Source: Haloarcula taiwanensis
GTDB taxonomy: Archaea > Halobacteriota > Halobacteria > Halobacteriales > Haloarculaceae
DNA: 64,000 nt
NCBI GenBank assembly: GCA_002844335.1
Contig: CP019154.1
Coordinates: 992,001 to 1,056,000 of the forward strand
Direction: 5' to 3'
Positions within the stretch are counted from its first letter, which is position 1; each line of letters begins with the position of its first letter. Shown here piece by piece: positions 53,147-62,543 of this stretch. The notes under the pieces were generated by a model, which worked only from the letters and a program-made list of their open reading frames with translations, did not search any database and was not told the DNA's origin. Position numbers and translations under genes: made by a program.

Positions 53147-53959
53147 ATGAGCGTCGACAGAGACGATACCGGCGGCCGTATCTACGACCCCGAAGCGGAC
53201 CATGCGTTCCCGGACGGACGACTGAACGCGGTTCTAGACACGATCACGACTGACGAGGAGATTCAAGCGTATCTCGAGGCCCAGAACATCAATCCCGTCG
53301 CGCGCAAGCGGTACAACGACCACGGCGCGAAACACATCGGCATTGTCCGAAATCGAGCGCTGTGCCTGTACGACCTCCTCAAGCAGGGGGGCGTCGAGTT
53401 CAACGGCGCGGCAGACCACGGCCTCGACGAGGCAGACGAGGCCGTCATCATCGCATTCGCAACGACGCTGCATGACATCGGACACGTCGTCCACCGCGAC
53501 TCACATCCGTATTATTCGATTCCGCTTGCGGCCGACATCCTTGATGACATCCTCCCGGAGTTCTACGACATCCGTCAGGCGGTACAAATAAAAGGTGAGG
53601 TCCTCCATGCGATTCTCTGCCACCACACCGAAGAAAACCCGCTGACGCTGGAAGCCGGCGTTGTTCGGGTCGCTGACGCGCTGGACATGGAGCGTGGCCG
53701 GTCGCGGATTCCGTACAAGCGCGGCGGCCGCGGCATCGACACCGTCTCCAGCCAGGCCATCGAGACGGTGACGCTGACCACGGGCGATGACTACCCCGTC
53801 CTCGTTGAAATCGCGATGAACAACGCGGCCGGCGTCTATCAGGTCGATAATCTGTTGAAAGCCAAACTGAAAGACTCCGGTCTGGAGGAACACGTCCGCA
53901 TCGTAGCGCTCAACACCCGAGAGGACGGCAACCAGATCGTCGAACGAATCGAGCTCTAA
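53147..53959 (+). CDS. HD-domain phosphohydrolase
   Basis: 270 aa. HD metal residues: RYNDHGAKHIGIVRNRA, TTLHDIGHVVHRDSHPYYS (HD pair), and AILCHHTEENPLTLEAGVVR plus VADALDMERGRSR. The C-terminal about 90 residues form a small strand-rich domain. Such proteins hydrolyse nucleotides or nucleotide signals; the substrate is unknown. In-frame ATG 53126 is upstream, but 53147 sits behind a T-rich box. Confidence 0.82.
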   Translation: MSVDRDDTGGRIYDPEADHAFPDGRLNAVLDTITTDEEIQAYLEAQNINPVARKRYNDHGAKHIGIVRNRALCLYDLLKQGGVEFNGAADHGLDEADEAVIIAFATTLHDIGHVVHRDSHPYYSIPLAADILDDILPEFYDIRQAVQIKGEVLHAILCHHTEENPLTLEAGVVRVADALDMERGRSRIPYKRGGRGIDTVSSQAIETVTLTTGDDYPVLVEIAMNNAAGVYQVDNLLKAKLKDSGLEEHVRIVALNTREDGNQIVERIEL

Positions 53960-54000
53960 TCCGGATCGACACAACGGTTTTGTACCGTGGTTCCCTAGCT

Positions 54001-54420
54001 ATGACCATGAGTCTCACACCCATGGATGAGCCACGGGGTGCCCGGGGCAACACGGATGACGGCGACGTGCCGTCGCCCTCGCTTCTGGACCGGGTCAGGT
54101 ACCGCGTGCGCTCAGCCATTGAGACCATTTCAGTTGGGGAGCGATGCTCTGCGTGGCTTGATAGACGTGGTCGAGACAAACCACAGTCACAGATTCACAC
54201 CGATGGGTTCGCTGACGATGTCGTTGCGCCGCCGGAGTGCCCGTCGATCAGCGACCTGCCGACGCGGTCACGACCATTTACATACCCGACGCGGAATCAC
54301 ACGGAGAGCAACACTGTCGACCTGATCGCAGTTGAGGGCGGAGACCAGCTCACGATGACGCACCCAGACAACTCGGACGCGAAAATAACATCTGATATGT
54401 GGATGGACGTCGAGCAGTAA
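54001..54420 (+). CDS. Hypothetical protein, 139 aa
   Basis: Unrecognised. N-terminal MTMSLTPMDEPRG (alternative start ATG 54007); a basic helix LLDRVRYRVRSAIETISVGE; the rest is polar with NTVDLIAVEGGDQLTM. TTTTGTACC about 20-27 bp upstream could be a TATA box. No domain or membrane span. Confidence 0.5.
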   Translation: MTMSLTPMDEPRGARGNTDDGDVPSPSLLDRVRYRVRSAIETISVGERCSAWLDRRGRDKPQSQIHTDGFADDVVAPPECPSISDLPTRSRPFTYPTRNHTESNTVDLIAVEGGDQLTMTHPDNSDAKITSDMWMDVEQ

Positions 54421-54627
54421 CCGCAGAACACCACCTCCTTTTTAATCCGGCATTGCCACTCCCCGCTCACTGGAATGGTTTCAGATCGCTTCGGATAGTG
54501 AAGCTGTAACCCGTTCTTTGCCTGTGTAGAACTCGTTATTGTGTACTGTTATTATGTGTGACTAATTGTGGATATATAACGCTGAGCGCGCGGTTATTAT
54601 CGATTTTGATGCCTCGGGCGAGAACCT

Positions 54628-54635
54628 TTTTTAAA
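54628..54635 (+). promoter_or_regulatory. TATA box of the 93-aa protein/Htr pair
   Basis: TTTTTAAA centred about 24 bp before ATG 54655. Another AT-rich GATATATAAC lies at 54568-54577. The 234-bp upstream gap is AT-richer than the rest of the window. Confidence 0.5.
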
Positions 54636-54654
54636 CCCAATGGCTTGACCGGGT

Positions 54655-54936
54655 ATGGCTGGCATTGGCCCATTCGGAACACTGGAAGTTGTAGGTCTGC
54701 TCGTTGCAGTAATCGGCTTAGTACCCGTTCTCTCACAATACCGGGAGGAAACTCGGTGGTTCACTGCCGGGTATGTCCTCCTTGTGGTTGGCATGGTCGC
54801 AACGAATCTTGAAGCGGTCGTTCTCGGTGACGTCCTAAATTTCGTTGAGCACGGCGTCGGAATCGGTGTTGCCGGACTTACCTTCTTCCTGGCCGCCTAT
54901 CTTCGTCGGGAAAACCGGATCAAGACTGAGGGATAA
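54655..54936 (+). CDS. Small three-span membrane protein paired with Htr
   Basis: 93 aa: spans at about 9-27, 36-55 and 64-83, with a basic C-terminus. Compared with the first 93 residues of the next protein it shares MxGIxP at the start, a YR pair after span 1 (29-30 vs 27-28), and similar span spacing and boundaries; so it looks like a separate copy of the Htr membrane module. The Htr start follows 2 bp after the stop, so co-translation is likely. It may pair with the transducer in the membrane, as a sensor subunit; inferred. Confidence 0.65.
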   Translation: MAGIGPFGTLEVVGLLVAVIGLVPVLSQYREETRWFTAGYVLLVVGMVATNLEAVVLGDVLNFVEHGVGIGVAGLTFFLAAYLRRENRIKTEG

Positions 54937-54938
54937 CG

Positions 54939-56513
54939 ATGGTCGGAATTGCACCTATCTTTGATGGGCTGGGCGCGCTGGGGTTTATTGCTGCGACGGC
55001 GCTCGGCTGGCTCAATTATCGAGACACGGAGGCTGAATCGGCCTTCTGGCTGACGTTCAGCTTCGCATCTACGCTTGGTGCTGTCTGGACATTCAGCCTT
55101 ATGCTGGAGAAGGCCGGCATCTACGAGGAGGTGTTCAATCTGGCAACGGGGCCGTTGATGACAGCAACAGTTGCTGTCTTCGCAATCGGGGGCACAGCGA
55201 CTCTCTCGCTGGTCACAGAGATGCAGGAACTGGTCGACGAGGCAGAGACGAAACGACAGGAAGCAGAGAAAGCGAAACAGAAAGCGGAGGAACAGCGCAA
55301 GCAGGCGAAAGACGCACAGCGCGAATCTGAGGAGGCGCGCGCAGAAATTGAGGAACGCGAGGCGGAGCTCGAGCAGCTGACCACGGAGCTTGAATCAACT
55401 GCCACGTCATACGGTCAGGCGATGGAACGAGCAGCCGCCGGGGACCTTACTGTCCGGGTAGATGCGGACAGCCAGAACGATGCGATGGCAAGAATCGGGT
55501 CGGGGTTTAATTCGATGATGGACGAACTCCAGACCGTTATCGCCGAGATTCAATCGTTTGCACAGCAGGTTGATACGGAAAGCACAGAAGTCACGGGCGG
55601 TGCCTCGGATATCCGGTCCGCCAGCGCAGAAGTCGCGGAGAGCACTGAAGAGATTTCGGCCGGAACAGAAACACAGAGCGAGAAAATCAACGAAGCGAGC
55701 AGCGAGATGAGCGACTTATCGGCGACGATTGAAGAGATCGCCTCCTCATCAGAAGAAGTCGCTACCCAGTCACAGCAGGCCGTAGAACTGGGTCAGGAAG
55801 GCGAAAAAGCGGCCGAAACAGCCGTCGACAAGATGGCTACGCTTGAAGCCCGGACTGACGAAACTGTCTCAGAGGTGGCAAACCTCCAGAACGCTGTCGA
55901 GCGAATCGAAGAGGTCGTGAACCTGATAAACGACATCGCGGAACAGACGAACATGCTCGCCCTCAATGCGTCAATTGAGGCTGCGCGTGCCGGCGAAGCG
56001 GGTGAAGGATTTGCTGTTGTCGCATCCGAAATCAAATCGCTTGCCGGTGAGACCGCCGACGCAACTCAGGAAGTCGAAACGCTCATTGAGGGCATCGAAA
56101 ACTCGACCGAAAGTGTCGCCGACGATATCTATGACACGCAGTCAGAGGTCGAGGAAACGCGTGAGACAATCGACGAGACAGCCACCGTACTGAACCGGAT
56201 TGTCACCGAGGTTGAGGAGGCCAGCAGCGCGATCCAGTCGATCAGTCAGGCCACCGACCAGCAGGCTGATTCCGGACAGAAGGTCGTCACGATGCTGGAC
56301 GAGGTAACATCGATCAGCGACCGGACGGCCGACCAAGCACAGGAAGTCTCGGCGGCGACGGAGGAGCAGACCGCGACGATTCAGGAAATCGCGACCAGCG
56401 CTGAGTCGCTGTCGGACAGTGCAGATCGACTCCTCTCTCTCGTCGCACAATTTGACGTTCAGGAGCAACAGGCCCGGCCGGGGACTGTGAGTGCGGAGGT
56501 GACGACGGACTAA
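54939..56513 (+). CDS. Haloarchaeal methyl-accepting transducer (Htr-like)
   Basis: 524 aa. Three N-terminal spans (about 10-26, 36-55, 71-92), almost no extracellular sensor domain, a coiled coil (95-158), a HAMP-like part (155-205), then the MCP signalling hairpin with its tip [16 protein letters not shown] (338-353). The Glu/Gln-rich coil has methylation-type sites. It relays a signal to CheA/CheW elsewhere. The input is likely in the membrane (or via the small partner), such as membrane potential, a dye or light-coupled partner; unknown. Confidence 0.88.
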   Translation: MVGIAPIFDGLGALGFIAATALGWLNYRDTEAESAFWLTFSFASTLGAVWTFSLMLEKAGIYEEVFNLATGPLMTATVAVFAIGGTATLSLVTEMQELVDEAETKRQEAEKAKQKAEEQRKQAKDAQRESEEARAEIEEREAELEQLTTELESTATSYGQAMERAAAGDLTVRVDADSQNDAMARIGSGFNSMMDELQTVIAEIQSFAQQVDTESTEVTGGASDIRSASAEVAESTEEISAGTETQSEKINEASSEMSDLSATIEEIASSSEEVATQSQQAVELGQEGEKAAETAVDKMATLEARTDETVSEVANLQNAVERIEEVVNLINDIAEQTNMLALNASIEAARAGEAGEGFAVVASEIKSLAGETADATQEVETLIEGIENSTESVADDIYDTQSEVEETRETIDETATVLNRIVTEVEEASSAIQSISQATDQQADSGQKVVTMLDEVTSISDRTADQAQEVSAATEEQTATIQEIATSAESLSDSADRLLSLVAQFDVQEQQARPGTVSAEVTTD

Positions 56514-56527
56514 CTGAGCGCCGACGG

Positions 56528-56695
56528 CTACAGATCGTACCGCGCGATAGCACTGGAGTCACAGATCGGGCAGGTCGTCGCGTCCGTTTCGAGGGTCGTT
56601 CCACAGCGTCGACACTCCAGATGTGACTGCTGTCGAGCCCCTACGACCCGGCGTAATCGCTCCATCATATTGCCAGACAGGACACCAAGACTCAT
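56528..56695 (-). CDS. Small CPxC zinc-finger protein, 55 aa
   Basis: Zinc ribbon of two pairs, CRRCG and CPICD, near the C-terminus (LECRRCGTTLETDATTCPIC), with a basic N-terminal helix MMERLRRVVGARQQ. Haloarchaeal short zinc-finger proteins of this kind are common and of unknown role. ATG 56695 is preferred to 56737. Convergent with Htr (15 bp). Confidence 0.6.
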   Translation of the reverse strand: MSLGVLSGNMMERLRRVVGARQQSHLECRRCGTTLETDATTCPICDSSAIARYDL

Positions 56696-56812
56696 ATCAT
56701 CAGTCAATCCACGGTGAAAGTGAAAATCGCAAGACATAGGGTCGATTCGGATGGGCGTCAGCCGAGCGTCAGACGCCGCTAACAGACCGTCCAGCCTATA
56801 CAGCCACCCCTG

Positions 56813-56938
56813 TTACGCCCGGACCTGCTCCCGATCCTGCTTGCCGGACGCATACAGAAGCGCCAGAACCAGTCCGACTGCAAACAGCCAGACCACCACC
56901 AGCAAGAGCACTATCGACTGGACCCCGGTCCCGAGCAT
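56813..56938 (-). CDS. 41-aa single-span membrane peptide
   Basis: Too short for routine calls. One long hydrophobic segment (SIVLLLVVVWLFAVGLVLAL, about residues 8-27), then a charged tail ASGKQDREQVRA. A TATA-like TTAATTA (56964-56970) lies 26-32 bp before the ATG on this strand, as for a leaderless gene. Family unknown; similar tiny membrane proteins exist in haloarchaea. Confidence 0.55.
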   Translation of the reverse strand: MLGTGVQSIVLLLVVVWLFAVGLVLALLYASGKQDREQVRA

Positions 56939-56963
56939 GAGCGGTACGCGTCACTGTCGGTAC

Positions 56964-56970
56964 TTAATTA
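56964..56970 (-). promoter_or_regulatory. TATA box of the 41-aa membrane peptide gene
   Basis: TTAATTA, centred about 29 bp before the ATG at 56938 on the minus strand. Confidence 0.45.
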
Positions 56971-57170
56971 GGAGCTCTGTATCGGGAACGGGGACAGTGC
57001 CACACAGCGGATTATGCCGTCGATAACGGTGCAACCGGCGTCGGTCACTCTACAGCCGAATCGACTCGGTGCGCATGAACACTGCGCTCCTGTCGATTGG
57101 GTGGTCCCAGACGCCTGCCCGTCCAGGGCACGCCCAGACGTTTTTGTGCACGCCAACGTAGCCACCTCCG

Positions 57171-58421
57171 ATGACGGGAACAGCCGCAGCCGAGCCCACT
57201 GTGACGACGTTTACGTCGACCGTCGACCGTATCGATTCGACCGCCGTCGTGCTAACGGAGACGTACTTTTACGCCGAAGGCGGTGGCCAGCCGGCGGACC
57301 GGGGGACGCTCGGTGGTGTCGAGGTTGTCGACGTGCAACACCGGGACGGGGACATCGTCCACGAACTGGCCGAACCGCCGTCTTTCGAGCCGGATGAGTC
57401 GGTCGAAGGCGTAGTCGACGCGGCGTTTCGGACCTACTGTATGCGTGCCCACACGGCCAGTCACGTCCTCTATGGCGCCGGTCGCCGGCTGCTGTCGGAC
57501 CTCGGCTACGGCGGCTTCGACATCAGCGCGACGGTCCCAGACGATGCAGGTGACGACGACTTCGGGCCAGCTGTCAGCGGGAAGGTGCGGGTGGACTTCG
57601 AGACGACGACCGAAATCGACGACTCGACGCTCGCGGAACTCGAACGGCTGACCAACCGCGCCGTCTGGGAGTCCTACGACGTGACCTGGGAGCAAATCCC
57701 GCGCGAGGAGGCGCTGGGCCGCGAGGACATCGCGTTCAACACGAAGACCGAGGAAGGTATCCAGGGCGAGACGGTCCGGGTCGTCACCATCGAGGACTGG
57801 GACGTGGCGGCCTGTGGCGGGACACACGTCGGGAACACGCGCGAAATCGGGCCGGTGACCGTGCTGGGGCGGTCGAACCCCGGCGAGGGGCTGACCCGCG
57901 TCGAGTTCGCCGTCGGCCCGCGGGCGATTCGCCAGCGCGCGACCGAACACGAGCAGTCCAGACGGGCCGCACGGGCACTGGATACGAACGTCGCCGAACT
58001 GCCGGACGCCGTGGCGGCCCTGCAGTCAGAGCGCGACGACCTCCGGGATACCGTGGCGACGCTCCGGGAACGACTCGTCGACGCCCGCATCGCCGACCTG
58101 CGGGACGACGCCGTCGAGGCGGACGGACGGCGGTGGCTCGTCGGCACCGTCGCGGGACTCGACGCGAACGGGCTGGCCGACCGGGCGGAAGGTGCCGTCG
58201 GCGACGCCGTCGACGTGGCCGCGCTGGTGGACGACGACGGCCAGTACCTGGGCGTCGCGACGACCGGCGACGTCGACGCCGGCGAGGTGGTCGACCGCGT
58301 GACCGCGGAGTTCGGCGGCGGTGGCGGCGGCCGGCCGACCGTCGCGCAGGGCGGCGGGCTCGACGCCGACGGGGACGACGTCGTCGCGTTCATCCGTGAC
58401 ACGACGGCCGGCGGCGACTGA
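57171..58421 (+). CDS. alaX: Alanyl-tRNA editing protein (AlaX-L type)
   Basis: 416 aa. Trans-editing enzyme that removes mischarged Ser/Gly from tRNA-Ala. Editing-site HxxxH (His94, His98 in MRAHTASHVL) and CxxxH (Cys215, His219 in ACGGTH) bind zinc; GGGQPADRG (37-45) opens the substrate pocket. The C-terminal half has a coiled region (260-320) and a DHHA1-like domain ending in GGGGGGRPTVAQGGG. Its size fits the long AlaX-L form with that domain. Start ATG 57171. Confidence 0.9.
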   Translation: MTGTAAAEPTVTTFTSTVDRIDSTAVVLTETYFYAEGGGQPADRGTLGGVEVVDVQHRDGDIVHELAEPPSFEPDESVEGVVDAAFRTYCMRAHTASHVLYGAGRRLLSDLGYGGFDISATVPDDAGDDDFGPAVSGKVRVDFETTTEIDDSTLAELERLTNRAVWESYDVTWEQIPREEALGREDIAFNTKTEEGIQGETVRVVTIEDWDVAACGGTHVGNTREIGPVTVLGRSNPGEGLTRVEFAVGPRAIRQRATEHEQSRRAARALDTNVAELPDAVAALQSERDDLRDTVATLRERLVDARIADLRDDAVEADGRRWLVGTVAGLDANGLADRAEGAVGDAVDVAALVDDDGQYLGVATTGDVDAGEVVDRVTAEFGGGGGGRPTVAQGGGLDADGDDVVAFIRDTTAGGD

Positions 58422-58423
58422 CT

Positions 58424-59347
58424 TCAGTCCCCCCGCCTCGGCGTCCCGCCGAACCGCGCGACCTCGTTTCGCAGCGCGTCCCGCTTCAGCAGGCCGAATC
58501 CGATGAGAATACAGCCGAACCCGACACCAGTGTAGACCGTCGGGGTCTCGCCAAGGAACAGCAGTCCGGTGGCGGCGGCGACGACCGGCGCAGCGTAAGA
58601 GACGAGATTGATCTCGATAGGTCCCAGCCGCTCCAGCAGGTCGAAGTAGATGAGAAAGCCCAGCGCGCTGGCGACGACGACCAGATACAGCAGGGCCAGC
58701 ACGGCTTCACCAGTCCACTGAACATCGGCTATCGATTCAGCGGCCCCGAGGCTGACACCGTGCATAAGCACCGCACCGAGCAGCATCGACCACGCTTCCA
58801 TCGTCTCTATCTCCAGATCGTCGTCGACCCGACGGGTCAGCACGCTTCCGAGAGCGAAGGCCGTGGCCGCGAGGAACACCAGAACCAGCGAGACAGTCCG
58901 GGGGTTGAGGAGGTTTCCCGGGTCGGGGTTGCTGAGGACGCCGACACCGACGAATCCGACGAGCAGGCCGACGATGCCCAGCGTCGTGAGCCGTTCGTCC
59001 GGCAGGAACGCCCGCGCGAACCCGGTCGTGAGAATCGGCGAGAGGCTGACGACGATAGCGGCGGCGGCGCTCGTGGTCCCCTGCTCGCCGACGAACAGGA
59101 AGATGTGATACGCCGCAATCATGAGTGTGCCGCCGATCCCTATGACGATCCAGTCGGAGCGGCCCTTCGGGACCCACTGGTCGGTAGCGTACACCGCGTA
59201 GCCGAGCATCAACACCCCGGCGAGGTCGTACCGGAACGCAGCAAACAGGATCGGTGGGAAGTACTCCAGCCCGGCTTTGATAGCGGTGAATGCGCTGCCC
59301 CAGGCGACTGCGAGCGCGACGAAGAGGATTGCGTTACGGAACCGCAT
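58424..59347 (-). CDS. EamA-family (DMT) transporter
   Basis: 307 aa, about ten spans in two EamA halves (about 5-135, 150-290), each starting with the family AWGSAF/FxxK-like and LLEPI-like segments: VAWGSAFTAIKAG near the start; ERLGPIEINLVSYAAPVVAA in the second half. Drug/metabolite exporters of small solutes. The C-terminus is Arg-rich. Convergent with alaX (2-bp gap). Confidence 0.82.
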   Translation of the reverse strand: MRFRNAILFVALAVAWGSAFTAIKAGLEYFPPILFAAFRYDLAGVLMLGYAVYATDQWVPKGRSDWIVIGIGGTLMIAAYHIFLFVGEQGTTSAAAAIVVSLSPILTTGFARAFLPDERLTTLGIVGLLVGFVGVGVLSNPDPGNLLNPRTVSLVLVFLAATAFALGSVLTRRVDDDLEIETMEAWSMLLGAVLMHGVSLGAAESIADVQWTGEAVLALLYLVVVASALGFLIYFDLLERLGPIEINLVSYAAPVVAAATGLLFLGETPTVYTGVGFGCILIGFGLLKRDALRNEVARFGGTPRRGD

Positions 59348-59354
59348 CGTCCGC

Positions 59355-60158
59355 TCAGTCGGCCGCCTCGTCGCCCGGCTCGTAGGTCTCCGCGATAGCG
59401 TCGAGCGCCTCGTGATGTTCCGTCGTGTGTGGCGCAGTCAGCGGCGAGACACTGACTTTTCCGTCGACGACGGCGCGGCGGTCCGTCCCCTCGGGGTCGG
59501 GGATGTCGCCCTCGGCCATGTGCTCCCAGATGCGGTCGTGGAGGGTCACGGCGTCGCCATCCTGCACAGCGTCCATCTCGTAGAGGTGAGACGGTCGTGT
59601 GACCGTCATCTGTGCGTCGCCCCACTCGGCGACGGGGGCGTTGATGTTCAGGTAGTCGCACTGTTCGAACACGCCGGCATCGACGGCGTGGTCGGCGAGG
59701 TAGGTCGTCGCTTTCGCTGCCTCGCGGTAGCTGTCGCCGTTAGCTTCGATATCGGCGAACGCAGCGTCCTCGCGGACCGGGATGTACATAGAGACGGCCA
59801 TCGCCGGCACGTCGAAGAAGGTAGCCTCGACGGCGGCGCTGACGGTCCCCGAGCGGCCGAGAACGTACGCACCGAGGTTCGCCCCGCGGTTACAGCCCGC
59901 GACGACGAGGTCAGCGTCGGTGACGAGCGCTTCCAGTCCCGCCACGACGCAGTCTGAGGGCGTCCCTTCGACGGCGTAGCCGAGTTCGTGCTCGTGGACG
60001 GTCACTTCGTGGGAAATAGCCCGCCCGACCGCGCTCTGGTCTTCCGCCGGGGCGACAGCGGTCACGTCGCCGACTGTCGAGAGACCGTCGTACACCGCCC
60101 GGAGGCCGGCGCTCTCGATTCCGTCGTCGTTCGTCAGCAGAATCGTCGGCTCGTCCAT
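59355..60158 (-). CDS. surE: 5'/3'-nucleotidase SurE
   Basis: 267 aa. Metal-dependent nucleotidase; the acid pair is in LLTNDDGIESAGLRAVYDGL (Asp11, Asp12). A Ser/Asn metal-site region is in APAEDQSAVGRAIS, and VAGCNRGANLGAYVLGRSGTVSAA matches the conserved Asn loop. The SurE role is in nucleotide salvage/stress. EamA follows 7 bp downstream on the same strand. Confidence 0.92.
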   Translation of the reverse strand: MDEPTILLTNDDGIESAGLRAVYDGLSTVGDVTAVAPAEDQSAVGRAISHEVTVHEHELGYAVEGTPSDCVVAGLEALVTDADLVVAGCNRGANLGAYVLGRSGTVSAAVEATFFDVPAMAVSMYIPVREDAAFADIEANGDSYREAAKATTYLADHAVDAGVFEQCDYLNINAPVAEWGDAQMTVTRPSHLYEMDAVQDGDAVTLHDRIWEHMAEGDIPDPEGTDRRAVVDGKVSVSPLTAPHTTEHHEALDAIAETYEPGDEAAD

Positions 60159-60194
60159 ACGTTCCGTGGGGCCGTCTGCGAGAAAAGCCCACCG

Positions 60195-61649
60195 CTAGCG
60201 CGCTCGGTCGACAACCGTCTCGCCGTCGACGACGACGTTGTACGCCTCCTCGTCGTCGTTCCACAGGACCAGCGCGTTCTCGAAGGACAGCAGGTCGCCG
60301 TAGTCGGCTTTCCGGAGGTCTTCGTTCAGTATCGACGCCTCTGTGAGGACGGCGAAGTGGTCGACCTGCTGGCTCCCGTCTCCGAGCAAGTACAGCGGGT
60401 TTGCGCCCTCCCGCTCGGCGAGGTCGTGGCTGAGCTTCACGCCCAGAAAGTTCACCCGGTCGGTGACGTAGTTCTCGGCGTCGGCCATCGGTGCGTGAAT
60501 GCCGCGGTCCGGCGTCACGTCGTGCGTTCGCTTCCCGTCGGTTCGCAGGACGCTGTAGGCGAACTGCACGTCCGTGTTGACGAACTCGCCCGTGCCGCCA
60601 CCGGCGTCGTCGAGCCGTTTTTGCATCGTCGGAACCGCGATGTCCGGCTTGCGGTCGAACGACCACGACTCGCTGTCGGGGGACTGGTGGGGCCAGAGCC
60701 GCACCGTCGGCCCGTACACCGTTGCTGGGCCGCCGTCGGCCACCTCCCGTTCGACGGTTCGGAGCTGTATCGCCGTGTTGCGGTCGGCCGGAGCCAGCGC
60801 CAGCAACGTCCCGTTGTCGGCGATCGCCTCGACGTACCGGTAGAGCGTCGCCGCCGCGTCGTCGAGTTCGCTGAGGACGTTCCCGAAGATGACGAGGTCG
60901 TAGCCGGCGTCGCCGTTCCCGTCTCCGGTCCCATCACTGCCGTCGCCCTCGAACGGCGACGCCGGGTCGAACGCCTCCGCCGTCTCCCGGTGAATCTCCC
61001 AGCGGACGTTCCCGCTGCTGTCCTCTAGAAGGTGTTCCAGCACGTCCGCAGCGGCGCTGGGTTCGACCGCGTGATAGTCGAGCAGGGCGTCGTCGGGGAG
61101 CAGGTCCCGCAGGGCCAGCGCCGGGCCGCCGACGCCGGCCCCCACGTCCAGCACTCGAAGCTGTGACGGGAGCAGGCCGTCGGCGGCGAGGTCCGCGAGG
61201 ACGTACTTCGCCACGGCGTAGTAGTCCGGGAGGTGGTAGACGGCGTAGCCAAGCGCCGTCAGTTCGTCGTACTCGACGGCCTGCCCGCGGAGGTACCGCT
61301 CCTTGATGTCGCGGATGCGCTCGCGGAGCTGGTCGCCGCTGTCGCCGCTGTGCCACTCCAGCCCGCCCCACTCCGTCAGCAGGTCGATGACCTGCTGTTC
61401 GTAGCGGTCGGGGAACCGGTCGACGCCGTCGAAAGTCACCGAGAGCCGTTCCTCAGGTGCCGGGACGAAGGTCCCGTCCTCGCGCTCGACGAGTCCGAGG
61501 TCGAACGCCTCCTCCCGGAGCACCTGCCTCACGACGGCGGGGTGGGGCTGGCCCTCGACGTACTCGTGTAGCTCCTCGGGGTCCAGCGGCCGGACGTTCC
61601 GGAGGTACTGGGCGTTCTCGCGTATCTGCTTTCGTGTGTCCTGGTTCAT
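60195..61649 (-). CDS. SAM-dependent methyltransferase, Rsm22-like
   Basis: 484 aa. A class I SAM site is mid-protein: RVLDVGAGVGGPALALRDLL, later FGNVLSELDD. The N-terminal helical part and the overall length resemble Rsm22/METTL17-type proteins of small-ribosomal-subunit assembly. Mitochondrial relatives bind a [4Fe-4S] cluster through cysteines; this protein has no cysteine at all, so it would lack the cluster. Role in rRNA methylation or assembly is inferred. Its ATG overlaps the tyrA stop (ATGA). Confidence 0.7.
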   Translation of the reverse strand: MNQDTRKQIRENAQYLRNVRPLDPEELHEYVEGQPHPAVVRQVLREEAFDLGLVEREDGTFVPAPEERLSVTFDGVDRFPDRYEQQVIDLLTEWGGLEWHSGDSGDQLRERIRDIKERYLRGQAVEYDELTALGYAVYHLPDYYAVAKYVLADLAADGLLPSQLRVLDVGAGVGGPALALRDLLPDDALLDYHAVEPSAAADVLEHLLEDSSGNVRWEIHRETAEAFDPASPFEGDGSDGTGDGNGDAGYDLVIFGNVLSELDDAAATLYRYVEAIADNGTLLALAPADRNTAIQLRTVEREVADGGPATVYGPTVRLWPHQSPDSESWSFDRKPDIAVPTMQKRLDDAGGGTGEFVNTDVQFAYSVLRTDGKRTHDVTPDRGIHAPMADAENYVTDRVNFLGVKLSHDLAEREGANPLYLLGDGSQQVDHFAVLTEASILNEDLRKADYGDLLSFENALVLWNDDEEAYNVVVDGETVVDRAR

Positions 61650-62380
61650 GAGAGTCGCTCGTACAGCTGTTCAAAGGTGTCTGCGTCGGCGTCGGCGAGT
61701 TCCCTGGCCGCGTCGGCCACGGCGTCCGCGCCGTCGAAGGCGTCCTGGATGTCGGCGTACACCCGCGGGTCGCCGCCGGTGACCTGCTCGACGAGGTCGA
61801 ACAGGCCGGCCGAAACCGGCGTCTGGAACCGGTCGGGCACGTCGTCGGCGACCATCGCGAACGCGAGCACGGCCGCGTGGGCGCTGGCCTGGACCGTCTC
61901 CATGGCCTCGTCGTGTTCCGCCGCCGTCGTCTCGAAGCAGTTGTTCCCGGCCGCCCCGAGTGCGTCGACGACGGCCTCGGTCTCGGGCCCCGGCGCGTCG
62001 GCGACGACGGCGACGTTGCCGGGCGCGTTCTCGGGGGCGAAAAGCGGGTGGAGGCTCAGCCGCTGGCCGTCGGGCACGGCCTCGCGCATCGCCGCGACGG
62101 GGGTCGCCATGCTCCCGGTCACGTCGACGACCGCGCCCGCGGCGAGCGGCGCGAACTCGTCGATGGCCGCCCCGGCGACGGGCATCGGCACGGCGACACA
62201 GACCACGTCGAAAGTCTCGGCCGCGTCGCTGGCAACAGCGCGCCCGCCGACCGCGTCAGCGGCGGCTTCAGCGGCCGACTGGTCGAGGTCGGTGAAGGCG
62301 ACGGACGCGTCGGCGTGAGTCCGGACCGTGCGGGCGAACCACCGGCCCATCGCGCCGGCACCGACGACGAGGACGTTCAT
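61646..62380 (-). CDS. tyrA: Prephenate dehydrogenase (TyrA-type)
   Basis: 244 aa. NAD(P) Rossmann start VLVVGAGAMGRWFARTV; VVDVTGSMATPVAAM and LSLHPLFAPENAPG carry prephenate-site residues (His in SLHPLF). Shorter than bacterial TyrA, no chorismate mutase part. Makes 4-hydroxyphenylpyruvate for tyrosine. Overlaps the Rsm22-like gene by 4 bp, so the two are coupled. Confidence 0.88.
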   Translation of the reverse strand: MNVLVVGAGAMGRWFARTVRTHADASVAFTDLDQSAAEAAADAVGGRAVASDAAETFDVVCVAVPMPVAGAAIDEFAPLAAGAVVDVTGSMATPVAAMREAVPDGQRLSLHPLFAPENAPGNVAVVADAPGPETEAVVDALGAAGNNCFETTAAEHDEAMETVQASAHAAVLAFAMVADDVPDRFQTPVSAGLFDLVEQVTGGDPRVYADIQDAFDGADAVADAARELADADADTFEQLYERLS

Positions 62381-62543
62381 CGGCCCAGCGTAGCCCGTCC
62401 CGTCTCAAAAGCCGTTCGGTCACGCTTCTGCTCGCCGCGACACCGCAGGTGACGATGGACGGGTAGACAGCCGTCGAACAGCCCGCTGTAGTCCGGTTTC
62501 CCCCTCCTAAACGCTTATCTGTCGGCCCTGAGAGAACGGTGAC

